From positions 1-63,804 of the forward strand of contig NZ_RXHU01000055.1 of NCBI RefSeq assembly GCF_003955665.1: 63,804 nucleotides of DNA, read 5' to 3'. The notes under the pieces were generated by a model. It did no database searches, was not told where the DNA came from, and saw nothing but the letters and a program-made list of their open reading frames with translations. How positions within the stretch are numbered: the first letter of the stretch is position 1; each line of letters starts with the position of its first letter. Positions 19,076 through 27,889 of the stretch are shown here, piece after piece. Both the position numbers and the translations under genes were made by a program. Origin of the DNA: Paenibacillus whitsoniae (GTDB lineage Bacteria; Bacillota; Bacilli; Paenibacillales; NBRC-103111).

Positions 19076-22001
19076 CGAATCGAAGCTGCGGGTTCCGCTG
19101 TTGTATTATTTCCTGGCCGTCATTTTTCAGCACGACATGGGTAACCGCCCCTGGCGTAGCACTCGCGATACGTATAGGAAACGTCCACAACTCGTAATCC
19201 CAGGTCCAACTGCGGGCCGTACGGTCAGCCGTGTACATATTCGTTTGCCCCCAGCGCCAGGCAACACCGCGCACCCAGTGATTCCCCGGTTGGAGTACGT
19301 TATCGGATGACTGCTGTACGATCGACATGTTTTGCGGCGTCTGTTGAAGCAGAATTTCCGACTTATATTCAGGGCCGTCTGCAAAAGGCTGAACCGTCCT
19401 GACCGAATGGTCGGCAAGCGGAATACGGAGCTGGATAGCCGGCCAATCGACGGCATTCGGACCGTCCACCCGGTTGGCATTTTGATGGATTTTAGCGCTG
19501 CCCTTCGTAAACAAGCCTGTGGGTGTATCGAATCGGACCAGCCGGAAGGTCGCATATTTGGTCGGTGCCGTAAAGTCGCTGATCTCCGACATTCGGGTCG
19601 CGATGGTTCCGTTCATATCGGCTTTGACCTGATCGAACGTAAGCGACGATGCGTACATATGCAGGGAATCGATAGCGCCCCGAAAGCCATACTTCACCAT
19701 CGCTCTTAGAGCACTATCGTAGTGCCATTCCGTTCCGAACAGCATCGTTACGTCATTCGGCAATAGATCGGTGAACACCGCACTGCCGTCGACAGTCCCG
19801 ATCAGCTTGCCGTTCACGTAGAAGTTGGCTCCCTTGTACTTCTCGAAGGTTACCGCTACATGGGACCACTGTCCGGCCGCCAGCTCAGAGGCTGTGAACT
19901 TCCAGTTATACCACTTTTCTCCGTAATCCGATCCAAAATATAAGGCATTCCCCTGCAAGCCGAGATAAAAGGTCGTCCCTTTCCAGTTGGCGTCCCGCTT
20001 GGTTACGATTGGCTGATAGCCGTTCAGATCGTCGGGCCGGACCCACGCCGAAATCGTAAAGGCAGACGATACCTTGTTCAATTGATTCAGTGTGGTGGTT
20101 CTCGCTTGATCTGCTCCCGATAGCTGCAGCGCCTTACCACCGCCCGTACGCCCTTCAACATAAGCCGCCGGGGAGCTGTATGTGCCGTTCTGACCGAAAC
20201 CGCTCGTATCCGCAATCGCGGATGCATCCCCTTGGACCGGCTCCATGTCGTATCTGGCGATCAGCGGGACTTTAATAACATCATGCGTCGTAAAAGGAAC
20301 TGCGATGCTGGCCGGCGATTCATTGCCGTATAAATCCTTCGCCTTTATGACAAGGCTGTAAGTCGTGTTTGCCGTTAACCCGGTAACCCGGTAGTTTCTC
20401 TTATTCGTATACCCGGCATGCAGCCCGTTGATATACAGATTGTAGCCGACAACGGCAATGTCATCGGTCGAGGCATCCCAAGTCGCATCGATTTGCGTAT
20501 CCAATACGCTGGACACACTCACATTTGCCGGTGCGGTGGGAGGATTCAGATCCGGGGCAATCGTTCCATAGGCGTTCAGCTCGTGAATCGACCAGTAGCT
20601 GCCGACGCCTTTCGTTAACGTCAACCGGATAAACCTAGCAGTCTGCTCCGGAAAGACGGCCGTTACGATAGCCGAAGTCCCCGCCACTCTGGCGATGGGG
20701 GCGCCCCAGTTCACGCCGTCAGCCGATACGGTAATATCGAACTCTCTGGCGTAATCCCCAGCGGAGCCCGCAGCATTCAGTACAAGTTTGTTGTAGGTTT
20801 TATCACCGGGCCCCATATCGATCTGAAACCAGGCTCCCGCCGTTTGGGCGGCACCGTTACTCCACCGGGTAGCGGCATTGCCATCAATCGCGGCCCCCGC
20901 TCCACCACTATTGCTTGAGGCGCTGACCGTCCAAAGCGTCCGGTCGATCACCCCCGTCGTTTGCACCGTTACCGGATCGCTCCACGCCGATGCGTTGCCG
21001 GCCAAATCGATGGCGCGGATTTTGAACGAATACGAAGCTTTCGGAGAAAGGCCCGCAACTTTATAGCTCGTTATACGAGAAAATCCTGCATATTGGCTAC
21101 CGGCTTGAATTTCATACCCGAGAACCTTCACATTATCAGTGCTTTCATTCCATTGCAGGGTGACGTCGGAATCCGTCACCTGTGATGCCGTCTCACCTTC
21201 GGGTACCTGCGGGTCCGCCGTATCCGCATCCGTGCTCCCAAACAGCTTCAAATCATGAACCGACCACCAACTGCCATTGCTCTTGGTCAACGTGATGCGG
21301 ATATACCGGGCCGTCTGAACCGCAAATGAGACATCGATCACAGCGCTGCCGTTGCCTTGCGCAATTGCACTGCTCCAGGTTTGCCCGTCCTCGGAAACTT
21401 TGATCTCGTATCCGCGGGCGTAATCCCCTGCCGAGTTCGCAGTATCGATGACAAGCCTATTGTAGGACTTGTCTGCCGGGCCTGTATCGATTTGCAGCCA
21501 CATACCGACCGCTTGAGCGGAACCGCTCGTCCAGCGGGTGGACACCGCATTGTCAGTTGCAAGCGCCAGTGTGGATGCCGTATTGTTGTGCGATGAGGAT
21601 AATGTCCATGCATAACGGTCCATCTCCTCCAGCTTCACGGTAGCAGCGGCACTTGACGCGGAAATGTTACCTGCGGCATCTTTGGCGCGAACGGTGAAGG
21701 AATACGTCGTTCCCTCAGAGAGACCTGTGGCTGAATAGGCAGGCGCACCGTTAATGCTGGCAAGTATGACGCCATCCTTATAGATGTCATATCCAGTTAC
21801 ACCCGTATCGTCTGTAGGCACGGCCCATGTCAGATGAACCGAGTCAGCCGTGCGCCAAGTTGACGCTACATTAGTCGGTGCTGCCGGAGCCTGCGTATCC
21901 GCAGCCCTCGCAGTCGAAGGGGGATACGGCATCAATCCGATCAATAGCAGCAGGATCATAAAGCGAGTTAGAAACGGGCTCATACGCTTACATTGCTTCA
22001 T
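19032..22001 (-). CDS. N-terminal part of frameshifted exported multi-domain protein
   Basis: About 989 residues from ATG at 22001 (a GTG at 22004 also fits the AAAGGAG site). Signal peptide with a Leu-rich core and ARA-AD cleavage near residue 33, then FN3, F5/8 C, FN3, F5/8 C, FN3, a LamG-like concanavalin fold (opening IARYDMEPVQGD, about 575-780), then the start of the enzyme region. The frame ends in nonsense (a poly-Ala, Arg-rich tail) and stops at 19032. Removing one A near 19107 joins GQEI to YNSGTRSFDSLTLLLPQ in the frame of the downstream part, so one base was probably gained by mutation or sequencing error. Confidence 0.8.
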   Translation of the reverse strand: MKQCKRMSPFLTRFMILLLLIGLMPYPPSTARAADTQAPAAPTNVASTWRTADSVHLTWAVPTDDTGVTGYDIYKDGVILASINGAPAYSATGLSEGTTYSFTVRAKDAAGNISASSAAATVKLEEMDRYAWTLSSSHNNTASTLALATDNAVSTRWTSGSAQAVGMWLQIDTGPADKSYNRLVIDTANSAGDYARGYEIKVSEDGQTWSSAIAQGNGSAVIDVSFAVQTARYIRITLTKSNGSWWSVHDLKLFGSTDADTADPQVPEGETASQVTDSDVTLQWNESTDNVKVLGYEIQAGSQYAGFSRITSYKVAGLSPKASYSFKIRAIDLAGNASAWSDPVTVQTTGVIDRTLWTVSASSNSGGAGAAIDGNAATRWSNGAAQTAGAWFQIDMGPGDKTYNKLVLNAAGSAGDYAREFDITVSADGVNWGAPIARVAGTSAIVTAVFPEQTARFIRLTLTKGVGSYWSIHELNAYGTIAPDLNPPTAPANVSVSSVLDTQIDATWDASTDDIAVVGYNLYINGLHAGYTNKRNYRVTGLTANTTYSLVIKAKDLYGNESPASIAVPFTTHDVIKVPLIARYDMEPVQGDASAIADTSGFGQNGTYSSPAAYVEGRTGGGKALQLSGADQARTTTLNQLNKVSSAFTISAWVRPDDLNGYQPIVTKRDANWKGTTFYLGLQGNALYFGSDYGEKWYNWKFTASELAAGQWSHVAVTFEKYKGANFYVNGKLIGTVDGSAVFTDLLPNDVTMLFGTEWHYDSALRAMVKYGFRGAIDSLHMYASSLTFDQVKADMNGTIATRMSEISDFTAPTKYATFRLVRFDTPTGLFTKGSAKIHQNANRVDGPNAVDWPAIQLRIPLADHSVRTVQPFADGPEYKSEILLQQTPQNMSIVQQSSDNVLQPGNHWVRGVAWRWGQTNMYTADRTARSWTWDYELWTFPIRIASATPGAVTHVVLKNDGQEIIQQRNPQLRFVDAAAAAERERQAV

Positions 22002-22068
22002 CACTAAGAGCATCTCCTTTCGATTATAAAAGCAAAACAAGTCCGAATTGCTTCAGGCACAACCATTT

Positions 22069-22083
22069 TTGTAAGCGATTACA
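22069..22083. promoter_or_regulatory. Catabolite-responsive element (cre), CcpA site
   Basis: TTGTAAGCGATTACA fits the Bacillus cre consensus WTGNAARCGNWWWCA at every position. It lies between the second permease and the exported enzyme gene, about 70 bases before the latter's start, so CcpA could block or terminate read-through, or repress an internal promoter, when preferred sugars are present. Confidence 0.7.
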
Positions 22084-22175
22084 TTCACCTCCTTTCATAT
22101 CCCGCAAAGGCACTATCCTTCTCCAAATTGAAAGAAGGACATCCTGAGCGGGAAAATGAAAATCGTTCTGTACAG

Positions 22176-23054
22176 CTACCCTTTAATTGCGCCGATCATA
22201 ACACCTTTGACAAAATACTTCTGCAGGAAAGGGTAAACCAGCAGGAGCGGCACCAACATGACAACTACGCCTGCCGAACGGATCGCCTCCGGCGTAAGCA
22301 GCTCCGCTGCCTCCTGCGGCTGCAGGTTGTTCAAGCTTTGCAGCAAGGATTGATTGGCGATCATATTTTGTACCAGAACGGCCAAATTGTATTTATCCGA
22401 ATCGTTGATATTGATCAGCACGCTTTGAAACACATTCCAATACCCCACCCCATAAAACAGCATCAACGTCGCCAGTACGGGCATCGACAACGGGAGATCA
22501 ATTTGCCACAGCTGCCGCCAATCGCTGCACCCGTCGATCTGCGATGCTTCTCCCATTTCCTCCGGAATTTGCTCAAAAAACGATTTCAACACGAGCATGT
22601 TGTAAGCGCTGATCAGCCCAGGCAGCCAAAGCGCCCAATACGTATCGACGATACCTAGCGAGCGGTTGACCAGAAAAGCCGGGATCGTCGGTATGCCGAA
22701 CAGCATGGTAAATACGATGGCCAGTGTAAAGCCTTTCCGCCAATAAAATTTGCTCTTGGATAACGGGTAAGCAGCAAGCACCGTAAAGATCATACTGAAC
22801 GCAACGCCGAAGACCGTGATCACTACGCTGTTCTTCAAGCATTGAACAATCGGCGTGCCTTCGATCAACGAACGGTAGGCATCCAGATTAAAACCGACCG
22901 GCCAAATCCCGACGAAGCCTGAGGCGATGGCCGCATAATCGCTGAACGAGACGGAAACGATGTTCAATAGCGGAACGAGACAGCTCATCCCAGCCAGCAG
23001 AAGCAGCAAATAGTTGGTGGCGTAAAATAGTTTTTCACCGAAGGACAATCGCAT
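22176..23054 (-). CDS. Carbohydrate ABC transporter permease (LplC/YtcP type)
   Basis: 292 residues, six predicted helices, starting LFYATNYLLLLLAGMSCLVPLLN. The EAA loop is EASQIDGCSDWRQLWQIDLPLSMPVLATL. The C-terminal end FLQKYFVKGVMIGAIKG is typical of the LplC/YtcP group that imports complex oligosaccharides. It lies 12 bases after the LplB-type partner. Confidence 0.9.
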   Translation of the reverse strand: MRLSFGEKLFYATNYLLLLLAGMSCLVPLLNIVSVSFSDYAAIASGFVGIWPVGFNLDAYRSLIEGTPIVQCLKNSVVITVFGVAFSMIFTVLAAYPLSKSKFYWRKGFTLAIVFTMLFGIPTIPAFLVNRSLGIVDTYWALWLPGLISAYNMLVLKSFFEQIPEEMGEASQIDGCSDWRQLWQIDLPLSMPVLATLMLFYGVGYWNVFQSVLININDSDKYNLAVLVQNMIANQSLLQSLNNLQPQEAAELLTPEAIRSAGVVVMLVPLLLVYPFLQKYFVKGVMIGAIKG

Positions 23055-23066
23055 AAGCCACCTCTT

Positions 23067-24038
23067 TTACCATAAAGATTGATTGAATTTTTTGGCGACC
23101 CGGTTGGCGCCGAGCACGAGAATGAGCCCGATTACCGCTTCGAACAGCCCCATCGCGGTCGTGATGCTGTACATGCCGCCCTGAATACCGGTCGTATAAA
23201 TATACGTGCTGATCACGTTGGATGCGCTCGATACGACGGCATTTTGCAAATTGTAGACGTGATCGAAGCCGACTTCCATCACCTTGCCCATTGAAAGGAT
23301 CAGCATCAGAATCATGACCGGCATTATGCCCGGCAGTGTCACGTGACGGATTTGCTTGATTTTGCTTGCGCCATCGATGCTGGCCGCTTCATACAGGTGT
23401 GGATCGATGGCGCCTATCGCGGCCAAATAAATAATCGCACCGAAGCCCGCTTCCTTCCAAACAGCTGACCCGAAGAAGATCCCCAGCCATGTGCTAACCT
23501 GATACAAGAAAGATACAGGCGTGCCTCCGAAGTATTCAATCACCCTGTTTACGACCCCCGCCTGTGAACCAAATAGCGTAACGGTGATGCCGCCGATAAT
23601 GACCCAGGAGAAGAAATGCGGCAAATAGACGAGCGTTTGAATCGACTTTTTGAACCATAATCTACGCACTTCATTGAGCATCACCGCCACCAGCACAGGA
23701 AACGGAAAGCCGATCACAATGTTGAAAAAACTGAGAAACAACGTATTCCGGATAATTTGCAGCGTTTGCGGATTATCCATCATCATCCGAAAATTATCGA
23801 AGCCTACCCAAGGGCTTCCCCATACGCCCTGCATGAGATTGTACTGTTTAAACGCGATCACATTGCCAAGCATCGGAACATACTTAAACACGATAAAAAA
23901 CGCAACGACCGGTAAAAACATCAACACGAGCTGCCAGTTCGACTTCCATCTTGCCAAATGGCGGGCGGAAGCCGTTTTCGGCTTAACTGCTGATTGGCGC
24001 AGTGTCGGCGCGGGAGTTGCCGTTTTATTCATTTCCAT
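23067..24038 (-). CDS. ABC transporter permease (LplB/YteP type)
   Basis: About 323 residues from ATG at 24038, which follows GGAGGCGAAGC. That start overlaps the end of the 615-residue enzyme gene by 10 bases, implying translational coupling. Family features: FKYVPMLGNVIAFKQYN near the N-terminus and the EAA loop EAASIDGASKIKQIRHVTLPGIMP. No ATPase is encoded nearby. Confidence 0.9.
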   Translation of the reverse strand: MEMNKTATPAPTLRQSAVKPKTASARHLARWKSNWQLVLMFLPVVAFFIVFKYVPMLGNVIAFKQYNLMQGVWGSPWVGFDNFRMMMDNPQTLQIIRNTLFLSFFNIVIGFPFPVLVAVMLNEVRRLWFKKSIQTLVYLPHFFSWVIIGGITVTLFGSQAGVVNRVIEYFGGTPVSFLYQVSTWLGIFFGSAVWKEAGFGAIIYLAAIGAIDPHLYEAASIDGASKIKQIRHVTLPGIMPVMILMLILSMGKVMEVGFDHVYNLQNAVVSSASNVISTYIYTTGIQGGMYSITTAMGLFEAVIGLILVLGANRVAKKFNQSLW

Positions 24039-25876
24039 GCTTCGCCTCCGAATTGTAAATTCAGTCTTAAATTCTGCTCTCCGTGGCGCAGATCCAATAT
24101 GCCCGTATTCAACTCCGAATTTAGATACGGACTCGCAATCAATGGCCAATCGTCATAACGAACGGGGGCTCCGTTAATTGTCCTTACTCCGTCGTATTCG
24201 ATGCCCAGCTCATCCCCGGACAACGTCCGAAATGCAACAGAAGGGTTCGTCAGCTCCGGTAGTGATACCTCATAAGAGACAGCGGCAAGCACCGCTTCTC
24301 GGAAAAGAGCGAGCTCGGTTTCCACCCTTCGCTGCGGATCGCCGCCTACCTCATCCGTCAGGCAATAATCTTCGGGCGCCGCCGTTTGTACAAGCACCGC
24401 GTTGCTTAGCCCTTCGCTCCGCAATCTGCGATGCGCCTCTTCTCCGGCAACCCAGCGGTAAGGCCTCATTACACGAACCGCCGCCAGAACCGTACCACCA
24501 TGGCAAAAGATCCAGCCGCTCGCATCCTCCTCCAGCTTCAAAATCGCCGTTCCAGAGAAAAACCCGTCGATGTACGGATCCTGGTCCGAAGGGAACGGCT
24601 TCCGCGGGCCGTATTTGTACCATTCGCCTGCCGGAATGTGATATAAAGCAATCAGTGCCCCTTTATATTGAACGACTTGCTCGTATGGAGAAGAGCCTTG
24701 CCACTTGTCCGCATACGGTTCCTCGGGATTTCCGAAATCGGGGAAAGGATGATTGAAAAATAAAACGCCCGCGGGCTGCTCCGAACGCCAGTCGAGTGAC
24801 CACCGTCTTAGCTGCCCCGACCAGACGATATCACCTTGTTTTCCGTCCACCATACTCCCAAGCGCATACCCCGGCGTCATATACGTATACTTCCGTACGC
24901 CTGACCGGCTAATATAGCCAAGTCCCTTGAAGCCTTCGCTTTTTCCCGTTAATGGCCGGGTTTCGTGCCCGTCATGTGCAGGTTCCGTCATGATTGTGAG
25001 GTCGTGAGTTTCAAAATGCTCGTACGCCGTGCCCCGCTCTTGTGCGATGCGTACAACAAGATCCGGCGCTCTGTACGCGGACAACGCAAGGATGATGCTG
25101 TAGTGCGGCTCCCCGGTTCTGAGGTTCGGCTGTCTGCCTCCGAAATAAAGCCAGGCGGCAACGGTTCCGGCCGGCGCTGCATCAAACGTCTGCGTCGGAT
25201 GATAGTCCCGCGAATGGGCTCCTGCATACAAGCCGTCGAGCCACTCCCCTGCCGTGTTTGCTAAATACCAGTCCATCATGTGCGCCGCTCTTGTCTTCCA
25301 TGACGAATCCTTTGCAAAATCATAGAGCGTAGCCAGCGTATTTAGATAGAATACGCTATACGTCGGAGAATCGAACTCACCTTGACCGAACCGGCAAACG
25401 CTGGACAGGTAGTTGTCCAGATACCGGGAACAGCGTCCTTTTACCTCCGACGCATGCTCCCAATCGGGCCAGCTCTGGGCGGTTAAATAACCCGCAACGG
25501 CGTTCATGATCTTGTGGTTTTCCGTACCGCTCTCCATCCGGTACAACCCTTCATTTTGCATGCTGGCTTTCACCTTTAGCCGCAAGCTTTCGTCATACTG
25601 CCGCCCAAAGCGGAGCCATGCATCGATATTGGCATGCCGGAAAAACATCGCGTCATGCCCAGGATGATCGTTGACGGCCGCTAGGTGCGACAACGCAAGT
25701 TCCGTCTCGAACTGCCGCGCTAGCCTAACTATCGCGTAGTACATTCTTCTCCGGGACTTGTCGTGTTCCGGAATCGGATTGTGCAAGATCTCCTCTTGCA
25801 GCAACCGGCAGCGCTCCCGGAAGGCCCGCTCCAATACCGGATCCTGCGTTAAGCTTGCACGATCATGCGGGTTCAT
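24029..25876 (-). CDS. Unclassified cytoplasmic 615-residue protein, probably a toroid/beta-sandwich polysaccharide-processing enzyme
   Basis: No signal peptide is visible. The N-terminal half is helical and rich in Trp, Tyr and His, with an ESGTENHKIMNAVAGY segment near residue 115. The second half (about residues 300-600) looks like beta-sandwich: GYISRSGVRKYTYMTPGYALGS, DPYIDGFFSGTAILKLEEDASG. This build resembles lyases with an alpha-toroid plus beta-sandwich (heparinase or alginate-lyase-like), but I do not recognise the family. ATG at 25876 follows GAGGG. It lies between the binding protein and the permeases, so it probably processes the imported oligosaccharide. Confidence 0.75.
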   Translation of the reverse strand: MNPHDRASLTQDPVLERAFRERCRLLQEEILHNPIPEHDKSRRRMYYAIVRLARQFETELALSHLAAVNDHPGHDAMFFRHANIDAWLRFGRQYDESLRLKVKASMQNEGLYRMESGTENHKIMNAVAGYLTAQSWPDWEHASEVKGRCSRYLDNYLSSVCRFGQGEFDSPTYSVFYLNTLATLYDFAKDSSWKTRAAHMMDWYLANTAGEWLDGLYAGAHSRDYHPTQTFDAAPAGTVAAWLYFGGRQPNLRTGEPHYSIILALSAYRAPDLVVRIAQERGTAYEHFETHDLTIMTEPAHDGHETRPLTGKSEGFKGLGYISRSGVRKYTYMTPGYALGSMVDGKQGDIVWSGQLRRWSLDWRSEQPAGVLFFNHPFPDFGNPEEPYADKWQGSSPYEQVVQYKGALIALYHIPAGEWYKYGPRKPFPSDQDPYIDGFFSGTAILKLEEDASGWIFCHGGTVLAAVRVMRPYRWVAGEEAHRRLRSEGLSNAVLVQTAAPEDYCLTDEVGGDPQRRVETELALFREAVLAAVSYEVSLPELTNPSVAFRTLSGDELGIEYDGVRTINGAPVRYDDWPLIASPYLNSELNTGILDLRHGEQNLRLNLQFGGEAWK

Positions 25877-26023
25877 TTTCTATCCCTCTCTTTCCGGCCT
25901 TACTTAACAAAGCAGATGCGCAAGTGTGATAGGTCGGGATGCCGGGGAAAAGGGCCGCGACTATTGCGAAACTTCCCCTTTTTCCCCTTCGCCACCGTTT
26001 CCCTCCCCTGCTTTACGATTGCC

Positions 26024-27691
26024 TTACTTATTCGAATACAGCTTCACAGCATCTTCGCCGAATTTGTACAAGTCCTCCAGCAGGAAGGCATTCGCTTTGT
26101 TCGTTGCATACCATTTCGCGTAGAAGTCATCAACTTTGGCTCCGCCAGCCTTCTCCCAAGTCTCTTTGGCATCTTTCAGCGCCTGATCGGCCGTATAAGC
26201 TTTGCCGCTGACGATCGATTTTGCCCACAGGTCCTTGATCTGTTGATCCACGTTTTTGACGATTAAGGACAAATCCTGAGGCAGCACCGGCAAATATTCC
26301 GGCTTCAAGGTAGGTATCGGACGTTCCTTCGTTACATAAGCCGCTTCCGACTGAAGCGCCAGATCGCGCAGCCTCTTCAATGTTTCCGTATTTTGCGGTT
26401 TCTGGGCGCTGAACGAGCACTTGCCGTATAGCAGCGTCGAAGCCATCATATTCAGATCGCCGGTATAGGAAATTTCTTTTTTATTTTTCTCGGCGTCGAT
26501 CGGGTTCGGACATCCAGCCGCGTCCTTGTTCCAGTTCACGCCCTCCAGTCCGTTCTGCAGCGTTTTTGCGTTTTCCGGCTTGATCATGAAATCGATGTAC
26601 TTCATCACAGCTTGAGGATCCTTCGCCGAAGCGTTAATCGCCCCCACCATCTGGATCGGGCTGGAGATGACCGGGCTGAATTGGCCGAATGGCGATTTGG
26701 GCAGCTGCATGACGGAAAGTTTGCCATTCGGGCTGTTTTTGACAAAAGCGTCATAATCGTTCACAGCAATATCCTGAGCTAAATACATGCCAAGCTTGCC
26801 AGCAAGAAAATCTTGCTTCGCTTTTTCCCCGTTCTTATCCGCCAAATAATCCTTATCGGCCACGCCGGCATCAAACAACTGCTTCTGGAAATCAGTGGCC
26901 GCCTTCAACCGGTCCCATTCATGGATGAATTTATCTCCTTCAAAACGCCAAGCAACTTCCCCATAACCGAACATATGTGTGATGATTGAATTGGCATTTC
27001 CGCTCAGGTTCAGACCAAACGTGTCCGCTTTGCCGTTGCCGTCTGGGTCTTGTGTGGCGAACGCTTTGGCAACGTTTAGGAATTCCTCTGTTGTTGTCGG
27101 CTTCTGAAGATTCAGCTTTTGCAACCAATCTTCTCGGATATAGATGCGGTGGCCGGAGGTAAGCGGATTCACCTTGCCGATTTCATAAATTTTGCCGTCA
27201 TCCTTCGTACCGAGCTTCTTTAACTGCGGGAATTGCGACATCAGCTCCTTGTAAGTCGTGCTGTACTTGGCGATGACATCATCAAGCGGCATCAGCAGCT
27301 TTTGACTGTACCATTGATTCCGGTAACCTGTATCGTATTCGAGGATCAGATCCGGCGCACTGCTAGTTGCGAACAGAGCATTGAACTTCGGCAGCGATTC
27401 CCAGCGCGGCACCGTCACGTATTTCACATCGACGGGACCGTTTTTATTGATCCATTCCACCCAGCGGTTTTTCTCCCAGTTGCCTTCTTCCGGCGGGATA
27501 TTATTGCGTTCGTACACAGATACGGTAATTTTCCCTCTTGCTTCCGAGGTCGCGGTAGACTGCGCCTTGTTGCTTTCTTTGGCTGGCGCCGTCGTCTCAT
27601 TCGATCCGCAGCCGGATACGACTACGCTCATAAGCAGCATCGCTGCCGTACCCGCAGTGAGCTTGCGACCCTTCCATAATCGCTTCTTCAT
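26024..27691 (-). CDS. Extracellular solute-binding lipoprotein (LplA-type)
   Basis: About 555 residues from ATG at 27691 (MKKRLWKGRK). Lipoprotein signal with lipobox VVSGC, then a charged linker and an oligosaccharide-binding fold with large-family features (RIYIREDWLQKLNLQKPTTTEE, DPDGNGKADTFG, a possible calcium-binding DxDGNGxxD loop). The protein resembles that at 34996. It is the first gene of its operon, behind a promoter with two upstream direct repeats. Confidence 0.9.
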   Translation of the reverse strand: MKKRLWKGRKLTAGTAAMLLMSVVVSGCGSNETTAPAKESNKAQSTATSEARGKITVSVYERNNIPPEEGNWEKNRWVEWINKNGPVDVKYVTVPRWESLPKFNALFATSSAPDLILEYDTGYRNQWYSQKLLMPLDDVIAKYSTTYKELMSQFPQLKKLGTKDDGKIYEIGKVNPLTSGHRIYIREDWLQKLNLQKPTTTEEFLNVAKAFATQDPDGNGKADTFGLNLSGNANSIITHMFGYGEVAWRFEGDKFIHEWDRLKAATDFQKQLFDAGVADKDYLADKNGEKAKQDFLAGKLGMYLAQDIAVNDYDAFVKNSPNGKLSVMQLPKSPFGQFSPVISSPIQMVGAINASAKDPQAVMKYIDFMIKPENAKTLQNGLEGVNWNKDAAGCPNPIDAEKNKKEISYTGDLNMMASTLLYGKCSFSAQKPQNTETLKRLRDLALQSEAAYVTKERPIPTLKPEYLPVLPQDLSLIVKNVDQQIKDLWAKSIVSGKAYTADQALKDAKETWEKAGGAKVDDFYAKWYATNKANAFLLEDLYKFGEDAVKLYSNK

Positions 27692-27758
27692 TAGTTGTAG
27701 TTCCCCCTCTTCGTTCACCTTCGCTAATTGTTGAACCGGTGTGCCGGCTCCTATTTGC

Positions 27759-27862
27759 ACTATAGCTTCCCCACGGTTGCTTAAGCAATTTACATGTTTC
27801 CTGCGGTTAACCAAAAGGAAAAAATCGTCCAGCTAACCGATTATCCGCGATGAACCAAAAAG
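27759..27862 (-). promoter_or_regulatory. Promoter with tandem operator repeats for the 27.7-kb transporter operon
   Basis: Minus strand -35 TTGCTT (27788-27783), an 18-base spacer and -10 TATAGT (27764-27759). Upstream lie two direct repeats of CTTTTGGTTaacCGCaGG form (27817-27801 and 27862-27845), 44 bases apart. Tandem half-sites upstream of a poor -35 are the usual layout for AraC-type activation; the AraC regulator gene ends immediately upstream. Confidence 0.45.
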
Positions 27863-27864
27863 AA

Positions 27865-27889
27865 AAAAGCCCTGTCACGACGGGCTTTT
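27865..27889 (-). terminator. Terminator overlapping the end of the AraC regulator gene
   Basis: Stem AAAAGCCC / GGGCTTTT, followed on the minus strand by TTTTTTC. The stop codon (27875) lies inside the stem, so the last codons are part of the terminator. Confidence 0.75.
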
